A stretch of 64,000 nt of DNA from Prinia subflava (lineage: Eukaryota > Chordata > Aves > Passeriformes > Cisticolidae). Each line of letters starts with the position of its first letter. The stretch's first letter is position 1. The stretch covers positions 15,643,501 through 15,707,500 of the forward strand of contig NC_086259.1 in assembly GCF_021018805.1 (NCBI RefSeq). The letters run 5' to 3'. The notes beneath the pieces were generated by a model that searched no databases, was not told where the DNA came from, and worked only from the letters and a program-made list of their open reading frames with translations. Positions 25,321-37,539 of this stretch are shown piece after piece. Made by a program: the position numbers and the translations under genes.

Positions 25321-25640
25321 ATCATTTCACTTCCTAAACAGGAAGTGTCCTACGAAAAACAACAACACAAGAAAACGCAAGTGGAAAACGATCTCAACCC
25401 GTCAACTTTTGAATAAGGGCCATTGCAGAGAACTAGGTTTCTACACAAGATTGCTTTTCAGCCTGAATTGGGCAGACCTATTTAAATTTCTTTTCAGCAG
25501 CTTTATAAGGATGTCTCCTACTTAGCTATCAATGGAATATCAGCTGCATTCAGCAGCTCTTCGCTTGTGTCTGCCTTGGCAATAAAAACCCTCCAGTCCT
25601 GAGCACGTCTTAGGACTTTGAACTCAATTTTCTAGCGTGA
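25321..25640. promoter_or_regulatory. Candidate regulatory island with ETS-type dyad
   Basis: A perfect inverted repeat, CACTTCCT-AAAC-AGGAAGTG, spans 25328-25347. Each arm is a consensus ETS-factor site (AGGAAGTG). Nearby are several retained CpGs (CTACGAAAAAC, AAACGCAAGTGG, AAACGATCTC, CCCGTCAAC) in otherwise A/T-rich DNA. No open frame spans the island. A binding role is inferred from the motif only. Confidence 0.35.
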
Positions 25641-26824
25641 AGTTAATCAGTTCCTGCCTTTTCACCCTTCATATATAAGTCTTTGTGGCCATCTAACTAT
25701 TTCTATTCAGGATTCTGATAGTAATTTTGGTAATTATATTATTGATGATTTTTCAAATGTAGGGTCAGCCCATAATCTGACCAGCAACTTTCCACATTGC
25801 AGTGATCCAGATTCAATTCTAACTGAATGCTGGAGTATTGTAATTTGTAACTCAGAATGGATTAAGCCTACAGGGTTAGGCAAACATCCTAAAGATTCAA
25901 ATCTCATCTTGATGACTAAGAATAACCAGCTTCTGGCTCTTAGAAGGTTTTACATATCAACAAAGCTGTGCATTTGCATTAACGGCTATCACACCACAGG
26001 GGCCTGCTCGTGTTTATCTTGGGAACAACCAGAAGCTGAACATTTAGTTTAAATTTGTTTAAAAGTGACTCCTGTTGAAATCAGTGGCAAGCTGTGTGCA
26101 CATATGTGAGCTAGAACGGTGCCTAAGGACTGCATTTCCACTAGTTTTTCACATCAAAAGCTGTGTCTCAGAGAAATATCACGTGATAGATCAGAAAACT
26201 GCACATATTAGTATCAAAAATGCAATTGAAACATACATTTGTGGGTCTCTGCTATCTAGTATGAGTGGCAGGCACAGTTACCATTTTGTGTCAACTTGTG
26301 GCTGTGTCTAAAGGCTGCTTTCCAGCAGAGACTGGTGGTTTAAAAAGTGTGCTTGTGAGCACTTCTTTTTGCCCTTTTTACAACCCACAACTCAAATCGG
26401 AAAAGATGGTTGAGTGGGAATGCCTCAGTTTTTGAAATGGTCAAAATGATTTAGACTTTAACATCTGAGTTTTTAATTTATTTTTTGCTGCCTTCTTGTG
26501 TTGGGACATTCTATTTTGGCGTCATCTTAATTTTTACATTTGCATTCCATGGGTGAACAGGTTGCCAGTTACATTAGAAAAACAAATCTCTCTTAACCAG
26601 CTGAAAAGCAAAGTTAAGAGATAGAATTACTAAAACTGTGGGGCTTCCAAAAGAAGTTTCTTCTTAAAACAGTTTCTGAGGGTGCAGTTGGACCAGCTGC
26701 ACCAAACCCAGGCCGTCAATTTACCTTCTCTATTTGGGGTTCAATTTTGTCCGCCCAGGAAGTTATTCTGTAAAATCACACCCTCCCTTTCATTACCACC
26801 AATCAGTACCGTGGGTCTTTTGGG
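25641..26824. other. Non-coding DNA with one old dispersed-repeat motif
   Basis: No gene is recognised. CCTGTTGAAATCAGTGGC at 26071-26088 is a variant of the near-dyad seen at 10630 and 54324. The rest is A/T-rich and unremarkable. Confidence 0.5.
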
Positions 26825-27084
26825 GAAATGGGGGAAATGGCTTTAAACTAAAAGAAATTAAATTTAAATTATGTATTAGGAAGAAATGCTTTGCTGTGAG
26901 GCTGGGGAGGCCCTGGCACAGGTTGTCCAGAGCAGCTGTGGCTGCCCCATCCCTGGAAGTGCCCAAGGCTGGGTTGGACAGGGCTTGGAGCAGCCTGGGA
27001 CAGTGGAAGGTGTCCCTGCCATGGCAGGGCCGTGGAACAGGATGAGCTTTAAGATCCTTTCCAACCCAAACCATTCTGTGATTC
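26825..27084 (+). mobile_element. CR1 retrotransposon 3' fragment, best preserved copy
   Basis: In sense orientation this runs from a decayed 'ggctttaaactaaaagaaat' and 'ttaggaagaaatgctttgct' through 'ggccctggcacaggttgtcc', 'gctgccccatccctggaagt' and 'cagtggaaggtgtccctgcc' to 'ccaacccaaaccattctgtg'. This is the standard last 260 bases of an avian CR1. The open frames over it (about 90-103 codons) belong to the element's non-coding 3' part and are not genes. The wording matches copies common in songbird and other neoavian genomes. Confidence 0.95.
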
Positions 27085-28049
27085 CTGCAAATGTATCACT
27101 CACTTTAATACGTGATGCACAATATTTATCCTGTGTTTGTTGCTCAGTTTCTCTTTGATGCAAAGGAATTTCCACGTCTTACCTTCTGTTTACAGAAATG
27201 ACGATGAATCCCTCAAGCAAAAACAGAGTGATTGTGTATATTTTTCCACTATGTTAGTAACTGGAGGAAGTGGGAAGGTGTTTTGAATTTACTTTAAATA
27301 CCTGGTTTAGTTTTTCAATAAAAACATTATACATGTGACTACCTTGACAGCTAAAGCAGGAACAGTCTTTGCTTTGTTTGTTTGTGAGTCTTGCGATTTC
27401 TTCCGTTCAGCCTTTCAAAATATTGAGAGTTCATTGTCCCAGAGATAAATAAGAAATACTGAGGCACGAAAATACATTTAGCTTTGCAGTTCTGGTACTG
27501 AAACTTCACTGAATGAGGAGCAATGTCTTTATTTTGAAGAGTACTGTTAATATAAGTACAAAAACCTGTTTTGACCAATTTTCTTTGAGTTGCCCCTGGA
27601 TCTACTTGACAATCCTGCTCCAGACATGCAAACCAGTCCTGAGAGTTTGGCCTGTCTTCTTTAGCCTTCATGTATTTCTTACCTCACCCCTTACATCTTT
27701 AACTTGGGCATCAAAATGTTTTATTGTTTTGCCTCAGCAAGTGGAGGAATCAGCTTCCCCTGTGGAGCTGGCAGCTTTGGTCCCGTGTGTCTGCAGTCCC
27801 TTTTGTCTGTTTGGGCTGTGCCTCTGCTTGCCTTTGTTGTTTGTTTTGGTGGGTTTTTTTCCTAACCATTAAATATTGAGATAAAATGACCGAATCAAAG
27901 CAGGAGTCTTTAAGGGCAATACCCAATAAAACATCTACATTATAGGAAAGCCCTTGAAGGACCTGCCAACTTATTAATCATAAAGGGGAAGACTCAGAGT
28001 GCAGCTCCTCCTCATTTACGGACGTTTGCTCTCTAATAGCATTTAGGAG
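27085..28049. other. Non-coding DNA, nothing recognised
   Basis: Mixed A/T-rich sequence between a CR1 copy and a CpG-rich island. Open frames of 106 and 119 codons (27351-27671 minus, 27513-27872 plus) overlap each other and have no recognisable motif. Confidence 0.55.
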
Positions 28050-28470
28050 TTTGTTTTACCCTGTCTCGGCGAGAAGAAAAGGCAGCTTTAACAATTCTGT
28101 CTCCCTCAGCAGCGCATTTGAATTTTTGTTGCCTGGTCAGAGGTCGGGGAGGGCAGGATTAGCTGACCCGCGCTGACAGAGCGGGTGATGGATGAGCAGA
28201 GCACAACGCTCGGCCTGTTGGCACACGGCGGCTGCACACCTGCACAGGGGGAGCATCTCCTGCCTGCCTCGCCTGTTCCAGACAGCGAGGAAGGGGCTGG
28301 CACTTTGCTTTTTATTAACAGGGTTTGGGGAACACCGAGCCTTAGTGCAGCGAGGTCAAACAGTTCAGATCCTGAGTGATTGCGGCGGACGGCGCTGAAC
28401 AATGCTGGGGCTGTGCGAAGGAGCGCGGCTTGCGTGAAGGGTTGGGCTTTGCACACGCCAAAACTCACAC
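28050..28470. promoter_or_regulatory. CpG-rich island, possible promoter or enhancer
   Basis: By eye roughly 25 CpGs fall in about 420 bases, close to what base composition predicts, whereas the surrounding kilobases are strongly CpG-depleted. Notable words are TGTCTCGGCGAG, GACCCGCGCTGACAGAGCGGG (28165-28185), TGCGGCGGACGGCGCTG (28380-28396) and GAACAATG, a SOX-type word, just after. No TATA box or clear exon was found. A 134-codon minus-strand frame overlaps, but GC-rich DNA produces such frames by chance. It could be an orphan CpG island, an unannotated transcript start or an enhancer. Confidence 0.45.
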
Positions 28471-31400
28471 CCGTGATTATTCCTCTTCTGATTTTAGTGA
28501 TTTCCTTCATTCTGGTGACACTTTATTCAGGGGTAGCAGAGGGAGCCATGGAGATCCCCTTCTGGGACTGATGAAGTAAAGATGCTCTCCTGTACACAGT
28601 TTCTTTTCAACTGCAAAAAAACACTAAAAAAAATCAGTTTGGTGGTCAAAAGGGACCCAGAAGCAGAGATCCAGGCTTTGTGATAAACCCATGTTTTGGA
28701 GAGGCTACATGACCACTAATCCATCTCCAGTTCAGCCCTCTTTTCAAGTGGATAGGCACCAGCTGTCAGTCAGGACAGGCTTTTGGAAAGGAACCAGCAC
28801 ACACTCAGTTTTTCTCATCCTCATTAGCAGTGAAAATCATCCATCATAACCAGGAGCGTGGAACCAGTGGTGGTGGCAGACCTTGAGGGAGTGTCTGCAC
28901 ACTCTGAATGGTGCAGCCATGTTACACACTGAGTCAAGGATGGGCTGAGCTTGAGCCAGCAGAGGCATCCAGTGTGGAAATGTGGGTTTATTCAGGACCA
29001 CTGGCCACTGACCACTGGCTTGGGGCTTCCCTGCAGCTTCAGCCTTGATTAGAGCCCCTTAGTGAGAGCAGAGTCATAGCCCAGTGTCAGGCTGGGGTAA
29101 AGTCAGTCCTGGCAGAGCTCAGTGCAGTCAGGCTTGCTGGGTTGATCCCAGTGGTTTACAAGGCAAGGATTTGACGCTGATGGCACAAAAATTAACTTGG
29201 GAATCAATATTCCAATTACAATTAAACAACCTCAGAAATTAAGGCAGCTAAATTCACGTGACTGTGAGCTGTGAGACTTGCTTGGGTTCCCCAAATGGGG
29301 TTTGTTTCTTTACTTTTAATGACATTATTTATTGCATGTATCCAACAGTTTTCCTGAGATAGTGATTCCTGATGCATTCAAGGGCTCTCTTTGGGGGAGG
29401 GGGAAGCAGCAGTGATACCTCCATGGATAGAGTGAGCCTGGCATTAACTTTATGGACACACAAATATAGCAGTGTGCAAAAATATCCCAAACATGTCTTC
29501 ATGTACAGTAGGGCTGGGATGTCAAGGCTGCTCTTGTGGTTGAGAATCAGTTCAGCCAACACATGGATTCCTCCTAGAGCTTCAGGAATGTCCAGAGACA
29601 GCACCAGACGGCCACGCAAAGCTGCCAATCTGCTGTGGACACCAGCAACTAACCCAGGACCATATTTAGGGCTGCTTTCTGCTTGTCATAGTTGTGTCTG
29701 TTGTATTGACTTTTGCTAAATATGTCCCGTATTCAACAGCCAGAATGTCAGATCATGTTCATTGTGAATCTGACATCTCTGAGCTGCTAAATCATCCTTA
29801 GAAATGAAACTCAAGGTTTTCAGTCCAACTGCTGACAATGCTTTGCTTTGCCACCTCTTGGTAACTGAGATGTCACCAAGCTTTCTCAAGTGTGAAAAAT
29901 AACAGCTGATTTGTCACTACCAGTTAAATACTGATGGGGATGGAGCAGTACAGGGATTACTTTTCAAAAATACCATTTATGCTTCTATATACATGTTATT
30001 TTGTGTGAGAACATGGAATTAAATTAGATGATGTTAGGAAACAGGAAAAGTGTTGTGGTGGGGTCTGTGGAAAAGGAACACTGGCCTGGCAAGTATCTGG
30101 GGAAGAGCCGTTTCCAAACTCCAACACAATTTACACAGCTACTTTTCCAAGTCAAGGGTCTATAATCAAAACTTTCTTGACAGTGATACTCACACTCTGT
30201 AATTTAGACAACGGCTCCACATATCTAATTTAGATGCAATTCAGAAGACTAAAGTGAGTATAACATCAGTTAATCCACCTTGGTGTTGGTTTGGTTGCTT
30301 TTTCTGGGGGTTGCCCTGAATGAGTTCCATCAGCCAAAGCTCTGCAAGAGATGATTATTTTCTTTAACATGTCACAGTCACACGGCTGCTGCCCTGGGAG
30401 AGCCTGCACGTGGTGGGACTGGTGGCTCACCTGGAGTCAGGACAGGAGATGTGCAGGGCTCTCAGCCATGAAACCTTTGTAGCAATTGACCTGTTGCTGA
30501 CAATGGAGAATTAATGTGGCTTTAACAGTTTTCAGAAGAAAATTATTTCCCACTAACGCTTTTGATCTTGTCCTGGGAACCTGATATGACTTTGACCCCC
30601 ATCATTCTTGCCCCTGGTGATGCCACAGTCTTATCACTGTGGGTATACTTATTTTAGATATGTAATGATCGTAAGATGTAATGATTTCAGATATGTAATG
30701 TATGTAAGAAAGGTGATTGCTGCCCAGCTCATATGTAGACCTTTCATACCCCATTTGAATATTTTAAAGGCTCCATTTTCTACTTGGCAATAAGGAATAT
30801 TGAATCCTAGGCTGCAGAGCCTGGATGTATGTACAGGTAAGTGCATACACAGCTGCACATTCACCTTGGGTGAAATCGTAGCTTCACACGAGCAAATTCA
30901 TATTGCCTTTACTGAAGCCCAGATTTCACCTTTTATAGGAGGTAATTAAAACCAAAGGTCTCTTACTGAAACACAAGCTTGACCTTACACAGTTTCCCAG
31001 TGCGAATGATAAGAAACAATGACCACAGTTCCACTTGAGTGCACATTATTAGAGCTCACAGGGGCTGCTCTGCAGGTGTATTTAAGTTAAAACTGAATAT
31101 GGATGCTAAATTAACTGCATGCAAAGGTGGGCATTACATAGTCAGAAATGGACAAAACTACTCAAGTTTAAAAGATCACAGTGTTTATTCTAATAATTAC
31201 TATTTTCACTCCTGGAGATTATAGTACTGTCATATCCTCAAGAGATCTAACTTTTTTTACCAGAAATGAAAAAAAAAAAGTTGTAAAAATAATAAATAAG
31301 TGAATCTTCTCAAGATTTGTTAATTATTTTTCATAGACCTAATTCCTTCTTAATAGGAGTTCTGCCTTTTTGTTAAGTCTTATCTGTTTTTTGCAACAGG

Positions 31401-34129
31401 TTGTTTATTGTTTTTTATAGGTTACCTCTCATTTAATAAAACCTGTAGTGGATCTCATTGGAAGGAATATGATTTATGATTCAGGGAGACACTAGGAGAC
31501 ATAAGTTCCTGGAAAAATTGGATGGGTTTTCCTGCTTCTTACAGTTGTGAGTGGATAATGGCTATTTAAATTCTGCCTTGTCTGTAGTTGCCAGCATAAA
31601 TAATCTTTGTTTCCAAGAAGTAAATTTCACATTACATTTCTGTCTTTAGTGAGCCCAGTGTGTAAGTTGCATTTTTTAGAGGCAGAGCTCCTGTTATCCA
31701 TATATCACTGTTTTTAGAGAAAACAGAATTCCCTCTGACATTTGTAAGATATCATCATGTCATCAGCTCATCAGCTTCATATATTATTTTCCCTGGCAAA
31801 AATAATATATCCAATAATATATCCATCCAAGTGCCAGTGACCACTCCCATAAGAAAAATAAATAAAAATAAATGCCAGAACTGACCATTCCTGGGAAAGT
31901 CTGGGGTATAAGAACCAGTTTTCAAAGCTGTTAAGTCTGCGAATACACTGAATATCATGCATTCGTCATGGGGGCATTTTAGCAGCTTTACATCCTACAC
32001 AAAGTTCAAGAGAAAGCTTAGTTCTGGAGGCCTGAGAGTGGATTTATTATTTTTCAGAACATGTCAAGAACTTGCATCTTAGTGGCAGGACGTTTTTCAT
32101 AAAACTACTGGGTTTTGCTGTCTGAGGAGAAATGGTGGTGCTTCTGTGCCACAGCTTATCTCACCCTGGGGTAAATGGCTAAATTAGGTCTGATGAAGAT
32201 TTCTCAGGAAGTGCCTTTTCCTTCATTGGTGGTAAAGGAAGTCTAGGAACTGAATTATAGACACCTACATTAGTCTCATCTGATAATAGGGAAGAGGATG
32301 CTTATCCCACATTACTGGTCCCTCAGGACCATGAGCATGGCATTTCCTGCCCTCAGAAAATAGCTCCACATTTAGGGGTGGAAATGGGGTCCCTCTGGAG
32401 CCGGGTGGGTTTTAGCCACTGAGTCCAAATAATGAAATTTATTCCAACATATCAAGGCAGTCGATGTTCCTCTGCACGCTGTTGATGATCCTGCTATTCC
32501 TCGCATCTGTGGTGATGGTATGGTTTGGAAATCCAGCTGTAATTTTCCCTTCCAATTATCACAGTAAATATCTGTTATGATTATCACCTGTAATTTGTTT
32601 GGCCTTTTTTTTTTTTTTTCCCCTTCAAGATGAAATTGTTGCTGTGGTTGCTATATTTAAGGCATTTGCTGATAATAGTTTGTTTCTCCCACATGTTGGG
32701 CCCATCTGTGGTGGAATTTTATTTCACCAGAGTGTGTGAGCAGAACCCTGACTTCCTCATGTCAGATCCCATTTCCAGCGCATCGTTTCACTTCAGCCAC
32801 CATGGATTTTATAGCTATATTGTATTTACAGTCTATGAAGTATTTTATCCCTTTCTTGAGTGATCAGGACTTCAGGAAAAAGTCAACCTGTTCTGAATTC
32901 TTTTCCAACATACTTTCTGAAATGATGTACTGTGTGATTCAGAGAGGAATCAGTTTCCAGTAATGATATGCATTTTGATTCCTTTATTTTCTACATTATA
33001 AACACACATCTGTTCAGAAGGGAAACACATTAAACATCCCTCCTAGCATTAGACAGATTGATTGAAAATTTGTTCTGAGTTGGCTTAAGTGTCAGTAATC
33101 TTGACAAGTTTTCCAAGAACTGATAAAATGAGTCCTTGTACTGCTGAAATGAATTTTGTGTGGATAGATGTTTATGCTTTTAACATTAAGATAGCTCCGA
33201 GCTTTGCCTGAATAAACAAAGGTTATTGCTTGCAGGGATTTTTATTTTATTTGGCTATTGGAACTACCTGAGTATTAACCTTCTGACCTGTGCTGGCTAC
33301 CTAAGACAGTGCCCGTAATTGTTATATGGAAAAGAGATTGTAGGAATAAATCACAACAAAATTGTGAAGTGTTTATCTTTCTTTGATGCAATGTGCCAAA
33401 CTGGGGCCTGCCACACATCAGGAGCAACCTCGAACTCTGACCATAAGCTGGGAGGAACCAGAGAGCTGTCACTTCCCTCAGGGTCCCCACCTGCTCCTCA
33501 GAGGCTGAGTCTAAGCACTGATCACACAGAGAATTAAACAGCAAATCGGGATGCTCCAAACGAATGGCGTCGTTTTGTCTAAAGTTGTGTGTGAGGATGA
33601 AGGAACACAAAGTGGGGGGATTTGTGTAACATAAAGGTAGCCCCTGTTCACAGCTGACTACGGCCACAGCATCCTGAATGTTCAGCTGACTCTGCTAGAA
33701 CACAGAGATTCACCATTGAACTCCAGCTCCCGAGGCAGTTTCCAGATGAAGCTACAGTAAACGTGTACAAATACATAGGTACATTGAGGTTGTGGCTTTT
33801 TTGTATGCACCAACCCTCCTGCTCCAATCCCATCATTGTGATGCTGGATGCATTTGAGTTTGCAGCCTTTGGGGGTGTTGTTTCTGTTTTGGTAATAAAG
33901 GGAGTTTGTTTCAGGGTGTGCAGTGGTGGTACTCAGCTGCCAAATTAAAGCAGGAATTCACAATAGGCTGCAAAATGAGGATAAAAGAACATAAAGAGAA
34001 TGAATGCTTCTTAGCTTGGTATTTCTTTAATTTCACGTGAATTTCACTAAGTAAATATGCCTTAAAAGTGAATAAAATTTTATTTCACTTTAACAAGAGA
34101 GTATAAAAGTTAAAAAGGTCACTGTAGTA
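28471..34129. other. Non-coding DNA with small local repeats
   Basis: Over 5 kb without a recognisable exon, RNA gene or interspersed repeat. Local structure includes an imperfect GATATGTAATG tandem array at 30657-30710, a 12-bp tandem duplication (AATAATATATCC twice) at 31801-31824, and a T-run at 32605-32619. Frames up to 130 codons (33275-33667 minus) show no motif. Confidence 0.55.
30657..30710. repeat. Imperfect tandem array, TATGTAATGAT-like units
   Basis: Three to four degenerate copies of a roughly 16-base unit containing ATGTAATG follow one another. It is a small decayed minisatellite. Confidence 0.7.
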
Positions 34130-34420
34130 ATAGACTAATCTCAATTACCAGGGCAGCCGGTGAAACCCACAACTCCCACCTAATCTCATTCGGTGCACAC
34201 GCAGTGCACCGTTTGATTTCCAACACGGCTAAATGAAATTATAAAGCAGTGTTAAATTTATTAATCATTTAATTAGCTAAATGTTCCTGCAACTACTCGT
34301 GAGATGAATGGCGTGTCATTTTCTAATGCAATTTGCCTCTCAGCCAGGCAGGGTCAGGAGGGAAGCTACTGGCATCTTAAATGATCTTTTTTATATTGCA
34401 CCTTCTATTAAGGGACAGTG
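34130..34420. promoter_or_regulatory. Candidate conserved element with perfect dyad
   Basis: CGGTGCAC-ACGCA-GTGCACCG at 34191-34211 is a perfect inverted repeat (8-base arms, 5-base spacer) carrying three CpGs. It is followed by CAACACGGCTAAATG, TTATTAATCATTTAATTAGC (homeodomain-type TAAT words) and ACTCGTGAGATGAATGGCGTG. Retained CpGs in A/T-rich DNA plus homeodomain words resemble vertebrate conserved non-coding elements. No coding frame is seen. Confidence 0.4.
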
Positions 34421-36629
34421 TGATATCGCTGATTATATTTGAGTCTTGTACACAAGGCCGGGGAGTTTTCTTGTTATAATAACAAGTTATATTTAAAACA
34501 AAATAAAAATGGTAAGATCTGAGGAGCGAACAATTAACCCATCTGTGACTGTATTTCTCACTTTGGCTTTGCAAGGCAAATCTTTTTCATATTTAACAAG
34601 CCAGTGAACAGTGTGGGAAACGACACCAGCAGGTATTAAAGCAATGCTCAATCTAGTTTTATTTCTTTAAATTTACTCAGTTGTGAAGGAATTTGTGGAC
34701 TGAAAATTCTCCCAATGCCAGGTTAGTGTAAGCTGTCTCATTGACTTAGAATTTATTTGCACTTTCCCTACTATTTTAGGGGAATCAAAGCCTTTCCTGG
34801 TCTGTGCATTCAACAATTGCTCATTTTGTGTGTTGCTCAGCTGGGATTTTTGGCATGTTCATGTGTGCATGTCACACCAGGTTGATAGGATTATATTTTT
34901 TTTCCTGATGTTTTGTTCTATAATTATTTTTCCACTGCAAAAATTAGTGACAAGTAGGATTCAGCAAATCTGTTTGGATTGACACCAGGAGGTGAACCAT
35001 GCTGCTTGGAGGGAAATATTCCCCAGAAACCTGCAAGTGGATTGTGCTGGTGTGAAGCTGCCCATTCAAAACCCATAGAAAGCAATGATGTTTTAAGGCA
35101 CTTATTTCCCCAGGTTTAAAATAGAATATAAATACATTTTCTTTATGCATTAGGGGTTTAATTTTGGATCCTGGAGCATGTCCTCTGCATATTAAACATC
35201 TGTGGTGAGCTCCAAGCCAAAGAGAAGATGCACTCGGCTTTGTACATGCTGAGATCAAAATGCCAGCAATGTGTCAAAATATTTGCCTCTACCACAGTTA
35301 AATGACACAGCCAAAAATAAAGCAAGAGGACCTAAAGCAGGAAGCAGCAGGAGATAATCTTAGCATAAGTGGTAAAAAAAGGCCATCAGCTATTATTTAT
35401 AGTACAGAAACATGTGTAGACCTCTTGGAAGCCAGGCCCTGTTGGCTTTGTGCTGCGTGTGCAGCTGATAAATGACTGTCCAAACCCAGATCCACACAGC
35501 TTAATCAAGGCTTCTAAAGTACAAATTGTCACCCTGGGCGTTGTACACAAACCCAGTGCAGTGGCCACCACCAAAGGGTCGTTCCACTCAACCTCCAGCT
35601 CAGCCTCTGAAAGAGTTGGCTGATTCCACTGTAAAAGGAGGACAAGAGCAGCCACCTTTACTCAGAGGTTGTTTTTCAGGTGCCTGGTGCTGGGTGGGGG
35701 ATGTATGTTGTTAGAAATTGAGGTATGTGTAAGACAATCATGTGATTCAGAAGGAAATGTTTAATTTTTGGTAGGAAGTGCTGATCTCATATTTAATACA
35801 GCCAATGAGTGAGATACTTAAAGTTTTATTAATAGAAATGGAGAGGTTTTAAACGTGAAGTGCCATAGCACAACCCAGCACGTTTGGGAAAACTGTGAAA
35901 CTTGAGTGGACTCTGCCCCTTTTTCAGAGCCCTGTGTACTTTTTTTCTGCTGGCTTTGAGGATAGTGATTCATTTGTGCATCATTTGGGAGATACAAAGT
36001 GAACCCCCTTGCAGGGAAGGAGCAAATCACCAAATGTTGAGGTATAACTTGGGCAGGAGGACGTGCTGGAGAGCTGCTCTGCACAGCATTTCCCCTGGTA
36101 CCCTGCACCTGCTCTTCATTAGTGCTAATGAATCCAGAAAGTAAAACATTTTGTACTGGTGAGTCATATTGTTCTCTCTTGGCTGTGGCTTCACTGTGGA
36201 TCAAATTAAGTGAAAAAAACTATTTTTACTAAAGCTTTAATTTCTTTTCCTGGGACACTTTGTGTCTTGGGATAGGTCACTTAGCACCTACGGGATGTAG
36301 GATTGTATCCCATTAACTTCTCTCTCATTAGCAAATCTTCTTTTGATTTAAGCTGGGAGGTGTGGGGCTTCCCTGAGAGCTTTAATTCCCAGTCCACATG
36401 CAATTTATGTGTTTTTCACTTCCCCATTTGTAGAAGATGTATAATCATACTGGGGAAAATCCTGAGTAGCTAAATCTCCAGTGCTTGTGTAGCACCATAG
36501 AAACCCAGGGTAGGAATAGAGCTTGTAAGTCAAAATTGTTATTAACATTACTTAGAAATTAGAAATGTTGTCACACAGAAAAAAAGATTTGAAATATTTG
36601 AAATATTTGTAGGTTTTGTGGATTGTTTT
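34421..36629. other. Non-coding DNA, nothing recognised
   Basis: No exon or repeat family recognised. Frames of 128 codons (35818-36204 minus) and shorter have chance-like composition. A short tandem of GAAATATTT lies at about 36590-36607. Confidence 0.55.
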
Positions 36630-36670
36630 GGGTTTTGGGGGTTTGTTGGTTGGTTGGTTGGGGGGTTTTT
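36630..36670. repeat. GGTT-type tract with G-runs
   Basis: The plus strand has GGG, GGGGG, several GG in a (GGTT)n stretch, then GGGGGG, separated by T-rich loops. This is a low-complexity tract able in principle to form a G-quadruplex with some two-base G steps. The Asn/Pro/Thr-rich minus-strand frame across it is an artefact of the repeat. Confidence 0.8.
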
Positions 36671-37539
36671 CTTGTTTTTCGTTTTCTGCTGATTTAGATC
36701 CACTGCACTCTTGCTTACAAATTTTTGGGCTGTCCATGGCAAACTTCTATTTTGTCACAGATGCACACTACAAAAATCAAAAGTTTTGGAAGCAGGGATC
36801 TGCAGGTGTGACGATTTAATTGAGAGTTAGCCACATATTTTAAAATAGTTTTTGTTTTCATGAAAGCAAGATTCCTTCTGGCCAGCACTTCAGCACAAGG
36901 GTTGTTTCATGTGCTGTATGTGTGTGTGTGAGAGAGAGCTGTGAGTACACACAGCAGCTTTGCTTTGGAGCATCTTAGAAAGCACCTCTGATCCATACAC
37001 TGTGCAGGTTGCAGTGTGTGGACATTGCCTACTACACATTATGTGTTCATAAAGGATTTTATTTTCTAAACATTCGGCAAAAAGGTCTAGTTAGATAACT
37101 GCTGGCAGAAAAGCACAAAGCAATATTCCTCTCCTTGTCTGAGTTCAGTGCAGATAAACACAGACCACTGGGGCTTCACCCACTGGGTTTCCATTCACAT
37201 TTTTTAACGTGTTAAATATTTCTGGTTAACCAGTTAAAGCGGTGAGATGAACATGATTGCTTTTAGATTGCAGCTATAACATCGAGTGAATTTTATAAGA
37301 AGCTTTTTTTTTTTTTTTTTCCTTTTTTTCCCTGCCGAGCTGCCCTTGTGGCTGCCAGCCTGACTTTGAGGTCCTCATTATTGTGGGTTTAAATGAAGGA
37401 TGTTCATCCAGGCAGGGCGGGGGAGGCCAATAGACATCGGTGCCGTTATCTGGTCCTTCTATCAGGCCAAGTGACAGGCTTCTCAGGGAAGAATGCAAAG
37501 CTCATGGTGGAGACCTCAGCCTGACACAGAAGGTGACTC
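36671..37539. other. Non-coding DNA with a T-run
   Basis: No gene is recognised. A run of T17 is at 37304-37320, followed by CC and T7. A short GTGTGTGTG(AG)n spot lies near 36920-36937. Sequence from 37230 to 37300 keeps two isolated CpGs and may belong to the candidate element that follows. Confidence 0.5.

Noticed and set aside
26734..27175. Overlapping frames of about 90-103 codons on both strands
   Set aside because: They lie in the CR1 3' end, which is non-coding in the element.
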